Assembly (NCBI GenBank): GCA_017433825.1
Contig: JAFRGL010000013.1
Span: 62,001 to 126,000, forward strand
DNA length: 64,000 nucleotides
Reading direction: 5' to 3'
Source: Eubacterium sp.
GTDB lineage: Bacteria > Bacillota > Clostridia > Lachnospirales > Lachnospiraceae
Shown here one piece after another: positions 32,463 through 43,738 of this stretch. The position numbers and the translations under genes were made by a program. How positions within the stretch are numbered: the stretch's first letter is position 1; each line of letters starts with the position of its first letter. The notes under the pieces are model-generated. The model was not told the DNA's origin, did no database searches, and saw nothing but the letters and a program-made list of their open reading frames with translations.

Positions 32463-34682
32463 TCAGACAAGTCCCTCCGCCAGTTCCCGGATCTCCTCCG
32501 CCAGGGAGGTAAATCTCTCGTCTTCCTTCACATTGGCAATCATCTCCAGCAGTGCTTTCCTGCTGCCGGTAATGACCACGCATTTCTTCGCCCTGGTAAC
32601 GGCGGTATAGATGAGGTTTCTGGTCATCAGCATGGCCGGGCCGGACAGAATCGGAATGACCACCGCCGGATATTCGCTGCCCTGGGATTTATGGACAGTG
32701 ACGGCGTAGGCCAGTTCCAGCTCGTCCAGCTGCCGGAAGCTGTATTCCACGTAACGGTTCTCATCGAAAATCACCGTAAGGGTTTCATTGAAGGCATTAA
32801 TTGAATCAATAATGCCCAGGTCCCCGTTGAAAACGCCGCAGCCCGCGGCGGCGGCAATGCCGTATTTCCCCCGGATTTCCCACTCCAGCTGGTAATTATT
32901 CTTAATCTGCATCACCTTGTCGCCCTCCCGGAAAACACACCGGTCGGCGGTATGTTCGTTTTTGTCCTTCGAAGGCGGGTTGATGTATTTCTGCAGGAGG
33001 GTGTTCAGGGCTTCCACACCCAGTGCGCCTTTGCGCATGGGGGTGAGCACCTGGATATCCCGGACGTCCGCACCGACGTAGGGCGGCAGCTTTTCGGAAA
33101 CCAGGGTAAGCACCACCTTCTGCACCACCCGTACGTCCGGACGCTCCAGGAAGAAGAAATCCCTGCTTTTGTTGTCCAGGCTGATTTCCTCCCCTGCGTT
33201 GATCCTGTGGGCATTGACGATAATATCGCTGGCGGCGGCCTGCCGGAAAATCCGGTCCAGCTTTACCACCGGGAATTCTTCCGATGCGATCATGTCCGCC
33301 AGCACCCTTCCCGGTCCAACGGAGGGCAGCTGGTTCACGTCTCCCACCAGGATCAGCCTCGTGCCCGGCAGTATGGCGGCCAGCAGGGCGTGCATCAGGA
33401 AAATATCAATCATGGAGGCCTCGTCCACGATAATGACGTCCGCCTCCAGCGGATTCTCCTTGTTGCGCATGAAATGCACTCTTCCGGAGGGGTCTTCCGG
33501 ATCGCCTGTCAGCTCCAGCATCCGGTGAATGGTGGACGCCTCGAAGCCGCAGGCTTCCGTCATCCTTTTCGCCGCCCTTCCGGTAGGCGCGGCCAGCAGG
33601 ATGTCCATATGCTGCGCCGAAAACACCTTGATCATGGTGTTGATGGCGGTGGTCTTGCCCGTTCCCGGGCCGCCCGTCAGGATGAACAGGCCGTTTTTCA
33701 GCGCTTCGGCAACGGCATTCCTCTGCAGCTCGTCCAGGATGATGTCGCTGTCGGACTCCGCCCTCCGGATCAGCTTTTCCACCCGGAGGCTGTCGCTGTC
33801 GCAGACAACATTCAGGGCGTTCAGCATCCGGGCAGTGTCCAGCTCGGTAAAATAAACCCGGGCGGAATACACCCGGTCTTTGTTTTTCACGACGATTTTG
33901 TGCTCCAGGACCAGGTCGGTCATGTATTTCCCGATTTCCTCCGGCTCCGATTCCAGAAGCTCACCGGCTTCCGCTGTCAGGCGGTCCACGGGCATGTATA
34001 CGCTGCCCGAGGTCAGGTTGGAGGAAAGCACGTAGAGGATACCGCTTTTGATCCGGTTGGGGGAATTCTTCCGGATGCCCGCCTGCATGGCGATTTCATC
34101 CGCAGTTTTAAAACCGATGCCTTCGATGTCCTCCGCCAGCCGGTATGGGTTTTCCTGGAGAATCAGGTAGAGGCTTTCCCCGTAATGCTGGTAAATCTTC
34201 AGGCTCATATTCAGGGAAATGCCGTAGCCGGACATGAATATCATGGCGTTCTGCAGCTGGGACCTCTCCTCTATCTGCAGGGCGATGGTCCTGGCCTTGT
34301 TCTCGGAAATGCCCTTGACCTCTGCCAGCCGTTCCGGCTCTTCATTCAGGACCCTTAAGGTATCGTCGCCGAACTTCTTCAGGATGCGGGCCGCCAGCGC
34401 CTGGCCGATGCCTTTGATGGCGCCGCTGCCCAGATATTTCAGGAGGGCTTTGGAATCCGCCGGCACAGAGCTGGTCCAGGTTTCCACTTTGAACTGCTCG
34501 CCGTAGGTGGGATGTACGATGGTGCGGCCGGTCATTTCCAGGAATTCCCCTTCAGCGATGTTCGGCAGGGTGCCCACGCACATCAGCTCACCGTCTTCGG
34601 TTTCCATTTCCAGGACGGTATAGCCGTTGTCCTCGTTTCTGTATACGATTCGTTCCACATAGCCGCTGGCAGTTTCTGTCAT
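32463..34682 (-). CDS. recD2: SF1B DNA helicase RecD2
   Basis: The 739-residue protein has an N-terminal OB/HhH region characteristic of RecD2 (FGDDTLRVLNEEPERLAEVKG). The helicase core follows, with Walker A TGGPGTGKTTAIN, Walker B VIIVDEASM, motif III GDVNQLPSVGPG and motif VI AVTVHKSQGSEYPAVVIP. It acts outside RecBCD in DNA repair and replication-fork maintenance. It overlaps the mreB stop by four bases. Confidence 0.95.
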   Translation of the reverse strand: MTETASGYVERIVYRNEDNGYTVLEMETEDGELMCVGTLPNIAEGEFLEMTGRTIVHPTYGEQFKVETWTSSVPADSKALLKYLGSGAIKGIGQALAARILKKFGDDTLRVLNEEPERLAEVKGISENKARTIALQIEERSQLQNAMIFMSGYGISLNMSLKIYQHYGESLYLILQENPYRLAEDIEGIGFKTADEIAMQAGIRKNSPNRIKSGILYVLSSNLTSGSVYMPVDRLTAEAGELLESEPEEIGKYMTDLVLEHKIVVKNKDRVYSARVYFTELDTARMLNALNVVCDSDSLRVEKLIRRAESDSDIILDELQRNAVAEALKNGLFILTGGPGTGKTTAINTMIKVFSAQHMDILLAAPTGRAAKRMTEACGFEASTIHRMLELTGDPEDPSGRVHFMRNKENPLEADVIIVDEASMIDIFLMHALLAAILPGTRLILVGDVNQLPSVGPGRVLADMIASEEFPVVKLDRIFRQAAASDIIVNAHRINAGEEISLDNKSRDFFFLERPDVRVVQKVVLTLVSEKLPPYVGADVRDIQVLTPMRKGALGVEALNTLLQKYINPPSKDKNEHTADRCVFREGDKVMQIKNNYQLEWEIRGKYGIAAAAGCGVFNGDLGIIDSINAFNETLTVIFDENRYVEYSFRQLDELELAYAVTVHKSQGSEYPAVVIPILSGPAMLMTRNLIYTAVTRAKKCVVITGSRKALLEMIANVKEDERFTSLAEEIRELAEGLV

Positions 34683-35665
34683 AATTCTCCCATTACTTCC
34701 GGATAACGCACCGTTCCCACAGCCACCACGGAGGCCGGGTTTTCCGCCGTCAGGGTGACGATGCCGGTTCTTCTGGTAATGATTTCATCAATGCCGCGCA
34801 GTCCCGCGCCGCCGCCGCAGAGCACGATGCCCCGCTGGGAAATATCCCCGGCAAGCTCCGGCAGAGTCTGGCGGATAACGGTGCAGACACTGTCTGCAAT
34901 TTTCTCTCCCACGTCCATCAGAGGCTCCACCAGCTCGGTGGAGGTCAGCGTTACTTCATTGGGCAGGCCGGTTACCACGTTACGTCCGCGGATGGCCGCC
35001 GTCTGTTCGCCGCCGCCGGTGGATGCGTTGCCGATTCTCAGCTTAACCGCTTCCGCGGTCTGCTCGCCGATGAAAAGCATGTGTTTTTTGCGGACATAAC
35101 GCACAATCTGCTCGGTAAATACGTCCCCGCCGTAGGGGATGGTCACGGCTTGTACGATGCCGCCGGTGGAAATCACCGCGATATTGGTGATGCCGCCGCC
35201 GATATCCACCACCATGTTGCCCACGGGCCGGGTTACCTCAAGACCGGAACCGATGGCCGCGGCGATGGGCTCGGGTACAATGATCACTTCCCTCGCGCCG
35301 GCCTGATAGGAAGCCTCTTCCACGGCCCTGCGCTCCACGTCGGTAAGCCTGGTGGGCACGCTGATGGCAATCCTGGGCTTGATGAAGCCGCGCCGGCCCA
35401 TGGCCTTCTGGATAAAATACCGCAGCAGCTGCTCGGTCAGCACATAGTCGGTAATGCTGCCCGTCTTTAAGGGCCGGACGGCGCTTAAGTTGCCGGGGGT
35501 CCTGCCCAGCATCTGCCTGGCTTCCTCGCCCACGGCCCGCACCTTGTCCACATCCCTGTCATACGCGATAAGCGCGCTTTCCCGGATGACAATGCCCTTG
35601 CCTTTTACATATACCACGATATTGCTGGTTCCCAAATCGATGCCGATATCTGCCGCAGATGCCAT
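34679..35665 (-). CDS. mreB: MreB-family rod shape-determining protein
   Basis: The 328-residue actin homologue has IGIDLGTSNIVVYVKGKG (phosphate 1), MVVDIGGGITNIAVIS (phosphate 2) and IVLCGGGAGLRGID (adenosine region). It polymerises under the membrane and directs wall synthesis. mreC and mreD are not adjacent; it lies between uvrA and recD2, so it may be an Mbl-like paralogue. AAAAGGAG precedes the ATG. Confidence 0.93.
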   Translation of the reverse strand: MASAADIGIDLGTSNIVVYVKGKGIVIRESALIAYDRDVDKVRAVGEEARQMLGRTPGNLSAVRPLKTGSITDYVLTEQLLRYFIQKAMGRRGFIKPRIAISVPTRLTDVERRAVEEASYQAGAREVIIVPEPIAAAIGSGLEVTRPVGNMVVDIGGGITNIAVISTGGIVQAVTIPYGGDVFTEQIVRYVRKKHMLFIGEQTAEAVKLRIGNASTGGGEQTAAIRGRNVVTGLPNEVTLTSTELVEPLMDVGEKIADSVCTVIRQTLPELAGDISQRGIVLCGGGAGLRGIDEIITRRTGIVTLTAENPASVVAVGTVRYPEVMGEL

Positions 35666-35668
35666 GGT

Positions 35669-38515
35669 TTACTCCTTTTTATCCTGCCCAAGCAGGGGTT
35701 TGATATACTGTCCGGTGTAGGACCTTTCGCAGGCCGCCACTTCCTCCGGGGTGCCGCAGGCGACCACCGTGCCGCCCTTGTCCCCGCCTTCCGGGCCAAG
35801 ATCAATGATATAATCCGCCGTCTTGATGACGTCCAGGTTATGTTCGATGACAATAACCGTATTGCCGCTTTCCGTAAGCCGCTGCAGGATCGCCACCAGC
35901 TTATGCACGTCCGCGAAATGCAGGCCCGTGGTGGGCTCGTCCAGGATATAGACGGTTCTTCCGGTTCCCCTGCGGGAAAGCTCCGTTGCCAGCTTGATAC
36001 GCTGGGCCTCGCCGCCGGAAAGGGTGGTGGAGGGCTGTCCCAGGCGGATATAGGAAAGTCCCACGTCATTCAGGGTTTCAATCTTCCGCTTTACGGAAGG
36101 AATGGGTTCGAAGAAGGTCAGGGCCTCCTCCACGGTCATATCCAGCACTTCGTAAATGCTTTTGCCCTTGTATTTCACATCCAGGGTTTCCCGGTTATAG
36201 CGCTTTCCCTTGCAGACGTCGCATTTCACATACACGTCCGGCAGGAAATGCATCTCTATCTTCAGGATGCCGTCTCCCTGGCAGGCCTCGCAGCGGCCGC
36301 CCTTCACATTGAAGCTGAAACGGCCTTTCTTATAGCCCCTGGCCTTCGCGTCCGTAGTCTGGGCAAACAGATCCCGGATCTGGTCGAAAACGCCGGTATA
36401 GGTAGCCGGGTTGGACCGGGGCGTCCTGCCGATGGGCGACTGGTCGATGTTGATGACCTTGTCCAGCTTTTTAATGCCGATAATATCCTCATGCTTCCCT
36501 GGAATGGTGTGCGCGCGGTTTAAATCCCGGGCCAGCCGCTTGTAAAGTATTTCATTGATAAGGGAGCTTTTTCCCGACCCGGATACGCCGGTAATGCAGG
36601 TAAATACCCCCAGGGGGATGTCCACGTCGATATTCTTCAGGTTATTGACCGCCGCGCCTTTGATGGTAATCCAGTCTTTCGGCGTACGCCGGCTTTCCGG
36701 CACCGGGATGTGCTTCCTTCCGGACAGGTAATCGCCGGTCACAGACTCCGGGCAGGCGCAGATATCCTCCACCGTGCCCTGGGCCACCAGCCTTCCGCCG
36801 TGTTCCCCCGCGCCGGGACCGATATCCACGATGCAGTCCGCTTCCCGCATGGTCTCCTCGTCGTGCTCCACGATGATGAGGCTGTTGCCCAGATCCCGCA
36901 GGCTCTTTAAGGAGTTCAGGAGCTTAGTATTGTCCCGCTGGTGCAGGCCGATGCTGGGCTCGTCCATGATGTAGGCCACGCCGATAAGGCCGGAACCAAT
37001 CTGGGTCGCCAGCCGGATGCGCTGGGCCTCTCCGCCGGAAAGGGAAGAGGTGGCCCTGGCCAGGGTCAGGTAGTTTAAGCCCACGGATGCCAGGAAATGC
37101 ACCCTGGCCCGGATTTCCTTCAGGATCTCGTCGCCGATCAGGTGCTGCTGTTCGGTCAGATTCATATCCTTCAGGAAGGCCGCCAGGTCATCCACCGGCA
37201 TGCTGGTCAGATCGAAAATATTCCTGTCCGCCACGGTTACCGCCAGGGAGGTGGGCTTCAGCCTTTTTCCCTTGCAGTCCGGGCAGGGGGTTATCTCCAT
37301 AAAGGACTCGTATTCCTGCTTGCTCCAGTCGGAACTCGTCTCCCGGTATTTCCGCTCCAGGTTCTTTATAAGGCCTTCAAAGGCGATATCGTACACGCCG
37401 ACGCCCCGCTGGCCCTTGTAATGCACCTTCACCGACTCCCCGCCGGTGCCGTAAATCAGGATGTCCTGAACCTTCTTCGGATAGTCCTTAAAAGGCGTAT
37501 CCAGAGAAAAGCCGTAATGCTTCGCCAGCGCTTTTAAGGTGGCGTTGGTAAAGCTGCCGTCGTCCGTGCAGGACTGCCAGCCCGGCGCGCAGATGGCTCC
37601 CTGGAGGATGGAAAGGCTCCTGTCCGGTATGATGAGGTCCGCGGAAAATTCCATCTTGTAGCCCAGTCCGAAACAGGTGGGACAGGCACCGAAGGGATTG
37701 TTGAAGGAAAAGCTCCTGGGCTCGATTTCTTCCATGGAAATATCGCAGTCCGGGCACGAAAAGCTCTGGGAATACCGCTGGATATTGCCGTCCAGGGTAT
37801 CGATGTCCACGATGCCCTCCGCCAGGTTCAGGGCGGTTTCCAGAGAATCCGCCAGCCTTTTCTCCATGCCTTCCCGCACCACCAGACGGTCCACCACGAT
37901 CTCGATGTTGTGCTTGATATTCTTGTCCAGGGTAATTTCTTCGGCCAGGTCGTACTGGCTGCCGTCTATCACCGCCCGGACGAAGCCGGCCCTTTTAGCC
38001 TGGTCCAGCACCTTTTCATGGCGGCCCTTCTTGCCGCGCACGATGGGCGCCAGGATCTGGAAACGGGTTTTCTCCGGGAGTTTTGCCACCTGGTCCACCA
38101 TCTGGTCCACGGTGGTGCGGGAAATCACCCGTCCGCAGTTCGGACAGTGGGGAATGCCGATGCGGGCATACAGGAGCCGGAAATAATCGTATATCTCCGT
38201 CACGGTGCCCACGGTGGAACGGGGGTTCCGGTTGGTGGTCTTCTGGTCAATGGAGATCGCCGGCGGCAGGCCCTCAATGCTCTCCACGGAAGGCTTGTCC
38301 ATCTGGCCGAGGAACTGCCTGGCATAGGAGGAAAGGCTTTCCATGTACCGTCTCTGCCCTTCGGCAAAAATGGTGTCAAAAGCCAGTGAGCTCTTCCCCG
38401 AGCCGGAAATGCCGGTCAGCACCACCAGTTTATTTCTGGGAATATCCACATCCAGCGCTTTCAGGTTGTTCTCCGAAGCGCCCCGGATGCGGATGTAAGG
38501 ATTAATCTCTGTCAT
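35669..38515 (-). CDS. uvrA: Excinuclease ABC subunit A
   Basis: The 948-residue protein has two ABC ATPase halves: Walker [16 protein letters not shown] and [14 protein letters not shown], signatures LSGGEAQRI in both halves, and zinc modules CPNC and CEACQGDG...CDVCKGKRY. It recognises bulky DNA damage with UvrB in nucleotide excision repair. uvrB and uvrC are not in the window. The mreB start follows its stop by three bases. Confidence 0.98.
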   Translation of the reverse strand: MTEINPYIRIRGASENNLKALDVDIPRNKLVVLTGISGSGKSSLAFDTIFAEGQRRYMESLSSYARQFLGQMDKPSVESIEGLPPAISIDQKTTNRNPRSTVGTVTEIYDYFRLLYARIGIPHCPNCGRVISRTTVDQMVDQVAKLPEKTRFQILAPIVRGKKGRHEKVLDQAKRAGFVRAVIDGSQYDLAEEITLDKNIKHNIEIVVDRLVVREGMEKRLADSLETALNLAEGIVDIDTLDGNIQRYSQSFSCPDCDISMEEIEPRSFSFNNPFGACPTCFGLGYKMEFSADLIIPDRSLSILQGAICAPGWQSCTDDGSFTNATLKALAKHYGFSLDTPFKDYPKKVQDILIYGTGGESVKVHYKGQRGVGVYDIAFEGLIKNLERKYRETSSDWSKQEYESFMEITPCPDCKGKRLKPTSLAVTVADRNIFDLTSMPVDDLAAFLKDMNLTEQQHLIGDEILKEIRARVHFLASVGLNYLTLARATSSLSGGEAQRIRLATQIGSGLIGVAYIMDEPSIGLHQRDNTKLLNSLKSLRDLGNSLIIVEHDEETMREADCIVDIGPGAGEHGGRLVAQGTVEDICACPESVTGDYLSGRKHIPVPESRRTPKDWITIKGAAVNNLKNIDVDIPLGVFTCITGVSGSGKSSLINEILYKRLARDLNRAHTIPGKHEDIIGIKKLDKVINIDQSPIGRTPRSNPATYTGVFDQIRDLFAQTTDAKARGYKKGRFSFNVKGGRCEACQGDGILKIEMHFLPDVYVKCDVCKGKRYNRETLDVKYKGKSIYEVLDMTVEEALTFFEPIPSVKRKIETLNDVGLSYIRLGQPSTTLSGGEAQRIKLATELSRRGTGRTVYILDEPTTGLHFADVHKLVAILQRLTESGNTVIVIEHNLDVIKTADYIIDLGPEGGDKGGTVVACGTPEEVAACERSYTGQYIKPLLGQDKKE

Positions 38516-38560
38516 TTCTCTACCTGTACTTTAAACGTCTGTGATTTTTCCCGGCGTATT

Positions 38561-39694
38561 TTATACGAAATCCGCCAGGATATAGTTGGAAACCGGGAAG
38601 CCTTTTTCCGTCAGGCTTATCCGGCCGTTTTCTCTTTTCATAAAGCCGGTTTTCACGTATTTGTCCAGCGCGGGGCCGAAAACCGCATCCGGGCTTTCGC
38701 CGAAACGTTCCGTAAATTCCGCTTCTGAAACGCCGCGCACCAGCCGCAGGCCCAGGATCATGAACTCGCCCATGGCTTCCGCCCGCCCGACGGCGCGGAC
38801 ATTGCGGCGCAGCCTGTCCGGTTCCCCGGCAAGGCTTATGTACTCCCGCAGGTCCCTCGTGTTTTCATACCGCAGGCCCTCCGCAAAAGAAGAGGACCCC
38901 AGGCCCAGCCCCAGATAAGGCACGCCGGTCCAGTAGCCGGTATTGTGCCTGCATTCGAAGCCTTCCTTCGCGTAGTTGGAAATCTCATATCTGTGAAAGC
39001 CGTATTCCCCCAGGACGGCCGCGCAGTCCTCATACATGCCGGCTTCCTCCTCCTCGGAGGGGACCACCAGTTCATTTCTGCGTTCATAAAACGGCGTGCC
39101 CTCCTCCAGTATCAGGCTGTAGGCGGAAATATGCTCCGGGGAAAGTGCGGCTGTCTTCCTTAAGCTTTCCCTGAAAGCCTCCCTGCTCTGGCCCGGAAGG
39201 GCAAACATCAGGTCCACGCTGATGTTGTCGAATCCGGCCTGTCTTGCCCCTTCAAAGGCTTTCAGGAAATCCGCGTGTCCGTGAATCCTGCCCAAAAGCA
39301 GCAGCTCCTCTTCCCTTGTGCTCTGGCAGCCTATGGAAAGCCGGTTGAAGCCGGCTTCTTTAAGAAGCCGGAAATCTTCCGTCTTCACAGTGCCCGGATT
39401 GCACTCCAGGGAGACTTCCGCATCCTCTTCCACCTGATAATACTCTTTTATCAGGGTCAAAATACGGACAAGGTCAGAAGCCGGCAGTACCGTCGGCGTT
39501 CCCCCGCCGAAGAAAATGCTGACAGTCTTCCGTCCGCCGTATCTCTCCGCCAGCGCGGTTATTTCCTTTTCCAGCGCTTCCGTATAGGCCCTCCGCACCG
39601 TCTCTTCCGCCGGAAAGGACAGGAAGTCGCAGTAGGCGCATTTCCGGACGCAGAAGGGGATATGGATATATAATTCAAGCGCATCTCCGGTCAT
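38561..39694 (-). CDS. hemW: Radical SAM heme chaperone HemW
   Basis: The 377-residue protein has the radical-SAM CxxxCxxC as CVRKCAYCDF, preceded by YIHIPFC, and FFGGGTPTVL. The C-terminal HemN-like domain includes GYWTGVPYLGLGLGSSSF. It resembles oxygen-independent coproporphyrinogen oxidase but has the HemW-type cysteine motif without the extra Cys of HemN. HemW delivers heme to apoproteins. The ATG at 39694 fits GGTGG; a GTG nine bases earlier has no good site. It lies just after lepA, as in many Clostridia. Confidence 0.92.
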   Translation of the reverse strand: MTGDALELYIHIPFCVRKCAYCDFLSFPAEETVRRAYTEALEKEITALAERYGGRKTVSIFFGGGTPTVLPASDLVRILTLIKEYYQVEEDAEVSLECNPGTVKTEDFRLLKEAGFNRLSIGCQSTREEELLLLGRIHGHADFLKAFEGARQAGFDNISVDLMFALPGQSREAFRESLRKTAALSPEHISAYSLILEEGTPFYERRNELVVPSEEEEAGMYEDCAAVLGEYGFHRYEISNYAKEGFECRHNTGYWTGVPYLGLGLGSSSFAEGLRYENTRDLREYISLAGEPDRLRRNVRAVGRAEAMGEFMILGLRLVRGVSEAEFTERFGESPDAVFGPALDKYVKTGFMKRENGRISLTEKGFPVSNYILADFV

Positions 39695-39730
39695 TTCCGC
39701 CACCTTTTTAAGGTATCTGCAGCCGGACGG

Positions 39731-41545
39731 TTACTGGCTGTCCAGCTTCAGCACGCTCATGAAAGCCTTCTGCGGAATCTCCACGTTGCCCACCTGGCGC
39801 ATCCGCTTCTTGCCTTCCTTCTGTTTCTCCAGCAGTTTCTTCTTACGGGTAATATCGCCGCCGTAGCACTTGGCAAGCACATCCTTGCGCAGGGCTTTGA
39901 CGGTTTCCCGGGCAATAATGCGGGAACCGATGGCAGCCTGGATGGGCACCTCGAACAGCTGGCGGGGAATCTCTTCCTTAAGCTTCTCACACATCTTCCT
40001 GCCCCGCTCATAGGCAGAGCCTTCAAATACGATGAAGGACAGCGCGTCCACCTCTTCCCGGTTCACCAGGATATCCAGCTTGACCAGCGGGCTCCTCTGG
40101 TAGCCTTCCAGTTCGTAATCGAAGGAGGCGTAACCGCGGGAACGGGATTTCAGCGCGTCGAAGAAGTCATAGATAATCTCATTTAACGGCAGGATATAGT
40201 GCAGCAGCGCACGGGTCTGTTCCATGTATTCCATACCCTGGTACTGGCCCCTTCTCTCCTCGCACAGCTGCATGATGGAGCCCACATATTCCCGGGTAAC
40301 CATGATTTCCGCCTTCACCACCGGCTCTTCCATGTAATCAATCTCGGAAGGATCCGGCATGTTGGTGGGGTTGGTCAGGTCTATGCAGGTGCCGTCCGTC
40401 TTGTAAATCTTGTAAACCACGGAAGGCGCGGTGGTTACCAGGTCCATGTCGTACTCCCGCTCCAGCCGCTCCTGGATGATTTCCAGATGCAGCAGCCCCA
40501 GGAAGCCGCAGCGGAAGCCGAAGCCCAGGGCCACGGAGGTTTCCGGCTCGTAGAACAGGGAGGCGTCATTTAACTGGAGCTTTTCCAGGGCGTCCCGAAG
40601 GTCACCGTACTTGGAACCGTCCGCCGGATACATGCCGCAGTAAACCATGGGGTTGACCTTTTTGTAACCGGGCAGCGGCTCCGCTGCCGGCCGGTCAGCC
40701 AGGGTAATGGTATCACCCACCCGGGTGCTGGCCACGTTTTTGATGCTGGCGGTGATATAGCCCACCATGCCGGCGGAAAGCTCGTCGCAGGGGATCATCT
40801 GGCCGGGGCCGAAATAGCCGACCTCCACCACTTCCTCGACTGCGCCGGTAGCCATGAACAGGGCCTTCATGCCCTTCCGGATCCGGCCGTTCATCACCCT
40901 GCAGGAAACGATGACGCCTTTGTAGGAATCATAGACGGAGTCGAAGATCAGCGCCTGCAGCGGTTCGTTTTCGTCGCCTTCCGGCGCGGGAATCTTCTCC
41001 ACGATGGCTTCCAGTACCTGGTCGATATTAATGCCGCGTTTTGCGGAAATCTGCGGGGCATCCGCAGCTTCCAGGCCGATGACGTCTTCTATCTCGGCGA
41101 TAACCCGGTCCGGTTCCGCGCTGGGAAGGTCGATTTTATTGATAACCGGGAACACCTCCAGGTCATGATCCAGCGCCAGATATACATTTGCCAGTGTCTG
41201 GGCTTCGATACCCTGGGCCGCGTCCACCACCAGCACCGCGCCGTCGCAGGCTGCCAGGCTTCTGGACACCTCATAGTTGAAGTCCACGTGTCCCGGGGTG
41301 TCAATCATGTTCAGGATATACTCTTCGCCGTTTGCCGCGCGGTAAACCGACCGGACGGTCTGGGCTTTGATGGTAATGCCCCTCTCCCGTTCCAGGTCCA
41401 TGTTGTCCAGCACCTGGTCCTGCATCTCCCTGGCGGTTAAGAGTCCGGTCATTTCGATGATCCGGTCCGCCAGCGTGGATTTGCCGTGGTCGATGTGCGC
41501 GATAATGCAGAAATTTCGGATATGGTCTTTTTTAATCTCGGACAA
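39731..41545 (-). CDS. lepA: Elongation factor 4 (LepA)
   Basis: The 604-residue translational GTPase has [14 protein letters not shown] (G1), DTPGHVDF (G3), NKIDLPSA (G4) and the LepA-specific C-terminal domain ([40 protein letters not shown]). It remodels stalled or mistranslocated ribosomes. The start is TTG at 41545, after GGAGGG with a six-base gap; longer upstream reading is not supported. The preceding promoter at 41624-41652 fits. Confidence 0.97.
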   Translation of the reverse strand: MSEIKKDHIRNFCIIAHIDHGKSTLADRIIEMTGLLTAREMQDQVLDNMDLERERGITIKAQTVRSVYRAANGEEYILNMIDTPGHVDFNYEVSRSLAACDGAVLVVDAAQGIEAQTLANVYLALDHDLEVFPVINKIDLPSAEPDRVIAEIEDVIGLEAADAPQISAKRGINIDQVLEAIVEKIPAPEGDENEPLQALIFDSVYDSYKGVIVSCRVMNGRIRKGMKALFMATGAVEEVVEVGYFGPGQMIPCDELSAGMVGYITASIKNVASTRVGDTITLADRPAAEPLPGYKKVNPMVYCGMYPADGSKYGDLRDALEKLQLNDASLFYEPETSVALGFGFRCGFLGLLHLEIIQERLEREYDMDLVTTAPSVVYKIYKTDGTCIDLTNPTNMPDPSEIDYMEEPVVKAEIMVTREYVGSIMQLCEERRGQYQGMEYMEQTRALLHYILPLNEIIYDFFDALKSRSRGYASFDYELEGYQRSPLVKLDILVNREEVDALSFIVFEGSAYERGRKMCEKLKEEIPRQLFEVPIQAAIGSRIIARETVKALRKDVLAKCYGGDITRKKKLLEKQKEGKKRMRQVGNVEIPQKAFMSVLKLDSQ

Positions 41546-41623
41546 GTGAATCCCTCCGCAGGTTATGATAAGCATGCCGCGGCGGCGGTACCGCCTGCCG
41601 GCACATAATTAACGTATCATAAC

Positions 41624-41652
41624 ATTATACATAAAACCTGCGTTTCCTGCAA
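41624..41652 (-). promoter_or_regulatory. Sigma-A-type promoter of lepA-hemW
   Basis: The minus strand carries a perfect -10 TATAAT (41624-41629), with a weak -35 TTGCAG (41647-41652) at 17-bp spacing. Confidence 0.65.
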
Positions 41653-41656
41653 GCAG

Positions 41657-41687
41657 AACGGACGGCATTCCTGCCGTCCGTTTTCGT
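41657..41687. terminator. Strong hairpin between the lipoprotein gene and lepA
   Basis: AACGGACGGCA (41657-41667) pairs perfectly with TGCCGTCCGTT (41672-41682) across TTCC. A T-run follows only on the plus strand (TTTTCGTTGTTTTT), where no gene precedes it. On the minus strand it may still end the lipoprotein transcript without a proper T-tract. Confidence 0.6.
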
Positions 41688-41701
41688 TGTTTTTCCGTAT
41701 T

Positions 41702-43162
41702 TTATTCTTCCGGCAAATCAAACCGGAGCTCACTGATTTTCCAGCCGTCTTCCGTTTCCCGGCACTTAAGCTCCCCGTTGATTTCCCTGGTTTCCGTACC
41801 GTCGGTTAATTCGATATGGAAAGGATATAAGCCGTCCGCCGGGCCCGCGCCGTCATCCGGTTCGGGTATCTCCCCGTAGGATATCTCCCAGCCGTCTTCC
41901 GTATTGCCGTACAGGCTGTCGAAACGCGCCAGCGTCCTGTTCAGTTCGATTTTCTGCAGCAGGTCTTCCGTCAGGAATCTTCTGATTCCGCTGTGATAAT
42001 TTTCCACGGCGGCCGTCCCGGCTTCCTCATCCCCTGCAGCATGTTCCAGCTGCTCCAGGAAGGTTTCATACCGTCCGTCTTTGCCGGGCGTAAAGAACTC
42101 CTCCAGAAATACGTATGCCAGATTGCGGTCTGCGTCAGGCCCGAGCAGCTGAAGCGCTTCGTAGCTGTCGGCCTCCAGATGCTCCTTTATCCAGGTGTCA
42201 AAGAAATCCAGCACCCTTTCCTTTACCTCTTCCCACTTTTGGGGACGGGCATCTTCATTCCGGTATTCCCCGTAAATCTGCCGGCCGCTTACGTAATCCA
42301 CATGGATTTCCAGATAGTCATCCAGTCCGTGGGCTTCTCTGTAAGAGGCGCGGTTGGCAAGCTCCTGCAGCCCCAGCTCCTCGATAAGGTCTGAAAACTG
42401 CTCCAGGAAACCGCCCTCCATGCCCGCATACAGCTCGGCAATCGTTTCCTGTTTCTCCTCATCCCAGGCCAGGTACATGAGCCGGACCTTGTCTGCGCAG
42501 ATTATCGTGGCATACTCATAATGCTCGGGCCCGTCATTGTATTCCAGCGAAAAATGGTCAATCGTATAGTCATCCGGGTCAGGCAGCGCCGCTTCCAGGC
42601 CGGATTCCGCAAATATACGGTCAAAGAGTTTCCGGAAGGCCTGTTTCCATTCTTCCTCCGGACTGCTGTCCGCATAGAAATGCAGCCGTTCCCCCGAAGC
42701 ATAGTACACATCCAGGGAAGCAGGCCCGTAAGCGGGGTCTATGCCGTCCGTGACGTCATACAGCCCGTTTCCCTTCACCAGGCCGTATTTGTCGATGATT
42801 TCCTGCACCTCCTGCAGGACCTCTGCGTCAATTTCCGTGCTGTAATCGTAATACCGGTCCTCCGAAAGGGTGTATTTTCCGTCTTCCGCCGTAATGGAAT
42901 AGTCAAAATATCCGTTTCCGACATCGCTGAAAAACGGCCCGTCCATATAAAAGGAGGCGGAGAACGAGGTTATTTCCTTCGATTCGATGGACGACGGCGC
43001 GTCAGAGTCCACATACCGGGTATTTCCGCCGGTAATGGGCTCTTCCGAACTTTCCGACTCTTCCGGTTTCCCCGGCTCCTCAGGCTTTGCCGTGCATCCG
43101 GCCAGAACGCCGGCTGAAAGCACAGCTGACAATACCAATACCATATATTTCCTGTATTTCAT
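41702..43162 (-). CDS. Large lipoprotein of unknown function
   Basis: The 486-residue acidic protein has a lipoprotein signal ending VLAGCT (lipid Cys near residue 23) and a Glu/Ser/Pro-rich linker. A long region with no domain I recognise then holds many aromatic-acidic strands such as SFYMDGPFFSDVGNGYFDY and YTIDHFSLEYNDGPEHYEY. It would be anchored on the outer face of the membrane. The ATG has GGAGAGGAG upstream. A TATAAT-like -10 box on the minus strand at 43228-43233 may drive it independently of leuD. Confidence 0.65.
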   Translation of the reverse strand: MKYRKYMVLVLSAVLSAGVLAGCTAKPEEPGKPEESESSEEPITGGNTRYVDSDAPSSIESKEITSFSASFYMDGPFFSDVGNGYFDYSITAEDGKYTLSEDRYYDYSTEIDAEVLQEVQEIIDKYGLVKGNGLYDVTDGIDPAYGPASLDVYYASGERLHFYADSSPEEEWKQAFRKLFDRIFAESGLEAALPDPDDYTIDHFSLEYNDGPEHYEYATIICADKVRLMYLAWDEEKQETIAELYAGMEGGFLEQFSDLIEELGLQELANRASYREAHGLDDYLEIHVDYVSGRQIYGEYRNEDARPQKWEEVKERVLDFFDTWIKEHLEADSYEALQLLGPDADRNLAYVFLEEFFTPGKDGRYETFLEQLEHAAGDEEAGTAAVENYHSGIRRFLTEDLLQKIELNRTLARFDSLYGNTEDGWEISYGEIPEPDDGAGPADGLYPFHIELTDGTETREINGELKCRETEDGWKISELRFDLPEE

Positions 43163-43233
43163 TCCGACGCTCCTCTCCAGCTGATTACTGCCGGCGCGAT
43201 AAACGGGCCGGCAGAACCATATGCTGTATTATA

Positions 43234-43725
43234 TCATTTGTTTTTGGAATTAATGTAAGGTACAAGGCCGCCGGACTTGATGATGTTCTGCATGAACTCC
43301 GGGAACGGCTGTCCCTGCCAGCTTTTGCCGGTGGTAATGTCCGTGATGATGCCGGTATCGAAATCCACTTCCACTTCGTCGCCCGCCGCAATTTCCTTCG
43401 CCGCTTCCGGACACTCGATGATGGCCAGGCCGATATTAATGGCGTTGCGGTAGAAAATCCGGGCAAAGGTTTCCGCGATAACGCAGTCGATGCCTGCGGT
43501 TTTGATGGCCAGCGGCGCATGCTCCCTGGAGGAACCGCAGCCGAAGTTCTTGTTTGCCACCATGATATCGCCGGGTTTTACCTTTCTGATAAATTCCGTA
43601 TCGATATCTTCCATGCAGTGGGAGGCAAGCTCCTTCGGGTCAGTGGTGTTCAGATACCGGGCCGGGATAATTACGTCCGTATCCACGTTGTCGCCGTATT
43701 TGAATACGCTTCCTTTTGCTTTCAT
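43234..43725 (-). CDS. leuD: 3-isopropylmalate dehydratase small subunit
   Basis: The 163-residue swivel-domain subunit begins [21 protein letters not shown], with [15 protein letters not shown] as the substrate-binding loop. It matches the short archaeal/clostridial LeuD type. With LeuC it isomerises 2- to 3-isopropylmalate in leucine synthesis. The ATG at 43725 has GGAGG seven bases upstream. It follows leuC by 13 bases. Confidence 0.95.
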   Translation of the reverse strand: MKAKGSVFKYGDNVDTDVIIPARYLNTTDPKELASHCMEDIDTEFIRKVKPGDIMVANKNFGCGSSREHAPLAIKTAGIDCVIAETFARIFYRNAINIGLAIIECPEAAKEIAAGDEVEVDFDTGIITDITTGKSWQGQPFPEFMQNIIKSGGLVPYINSKNK

Positions 43726-43738
43726 AGCCAAGCCTCCT

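Noticed and set aside
32952-34358. Plus-strand open frame opposite recD2
   Set aside because: Antisense to a clear RecD2 helicase, with no start signals and no recognisable domain.
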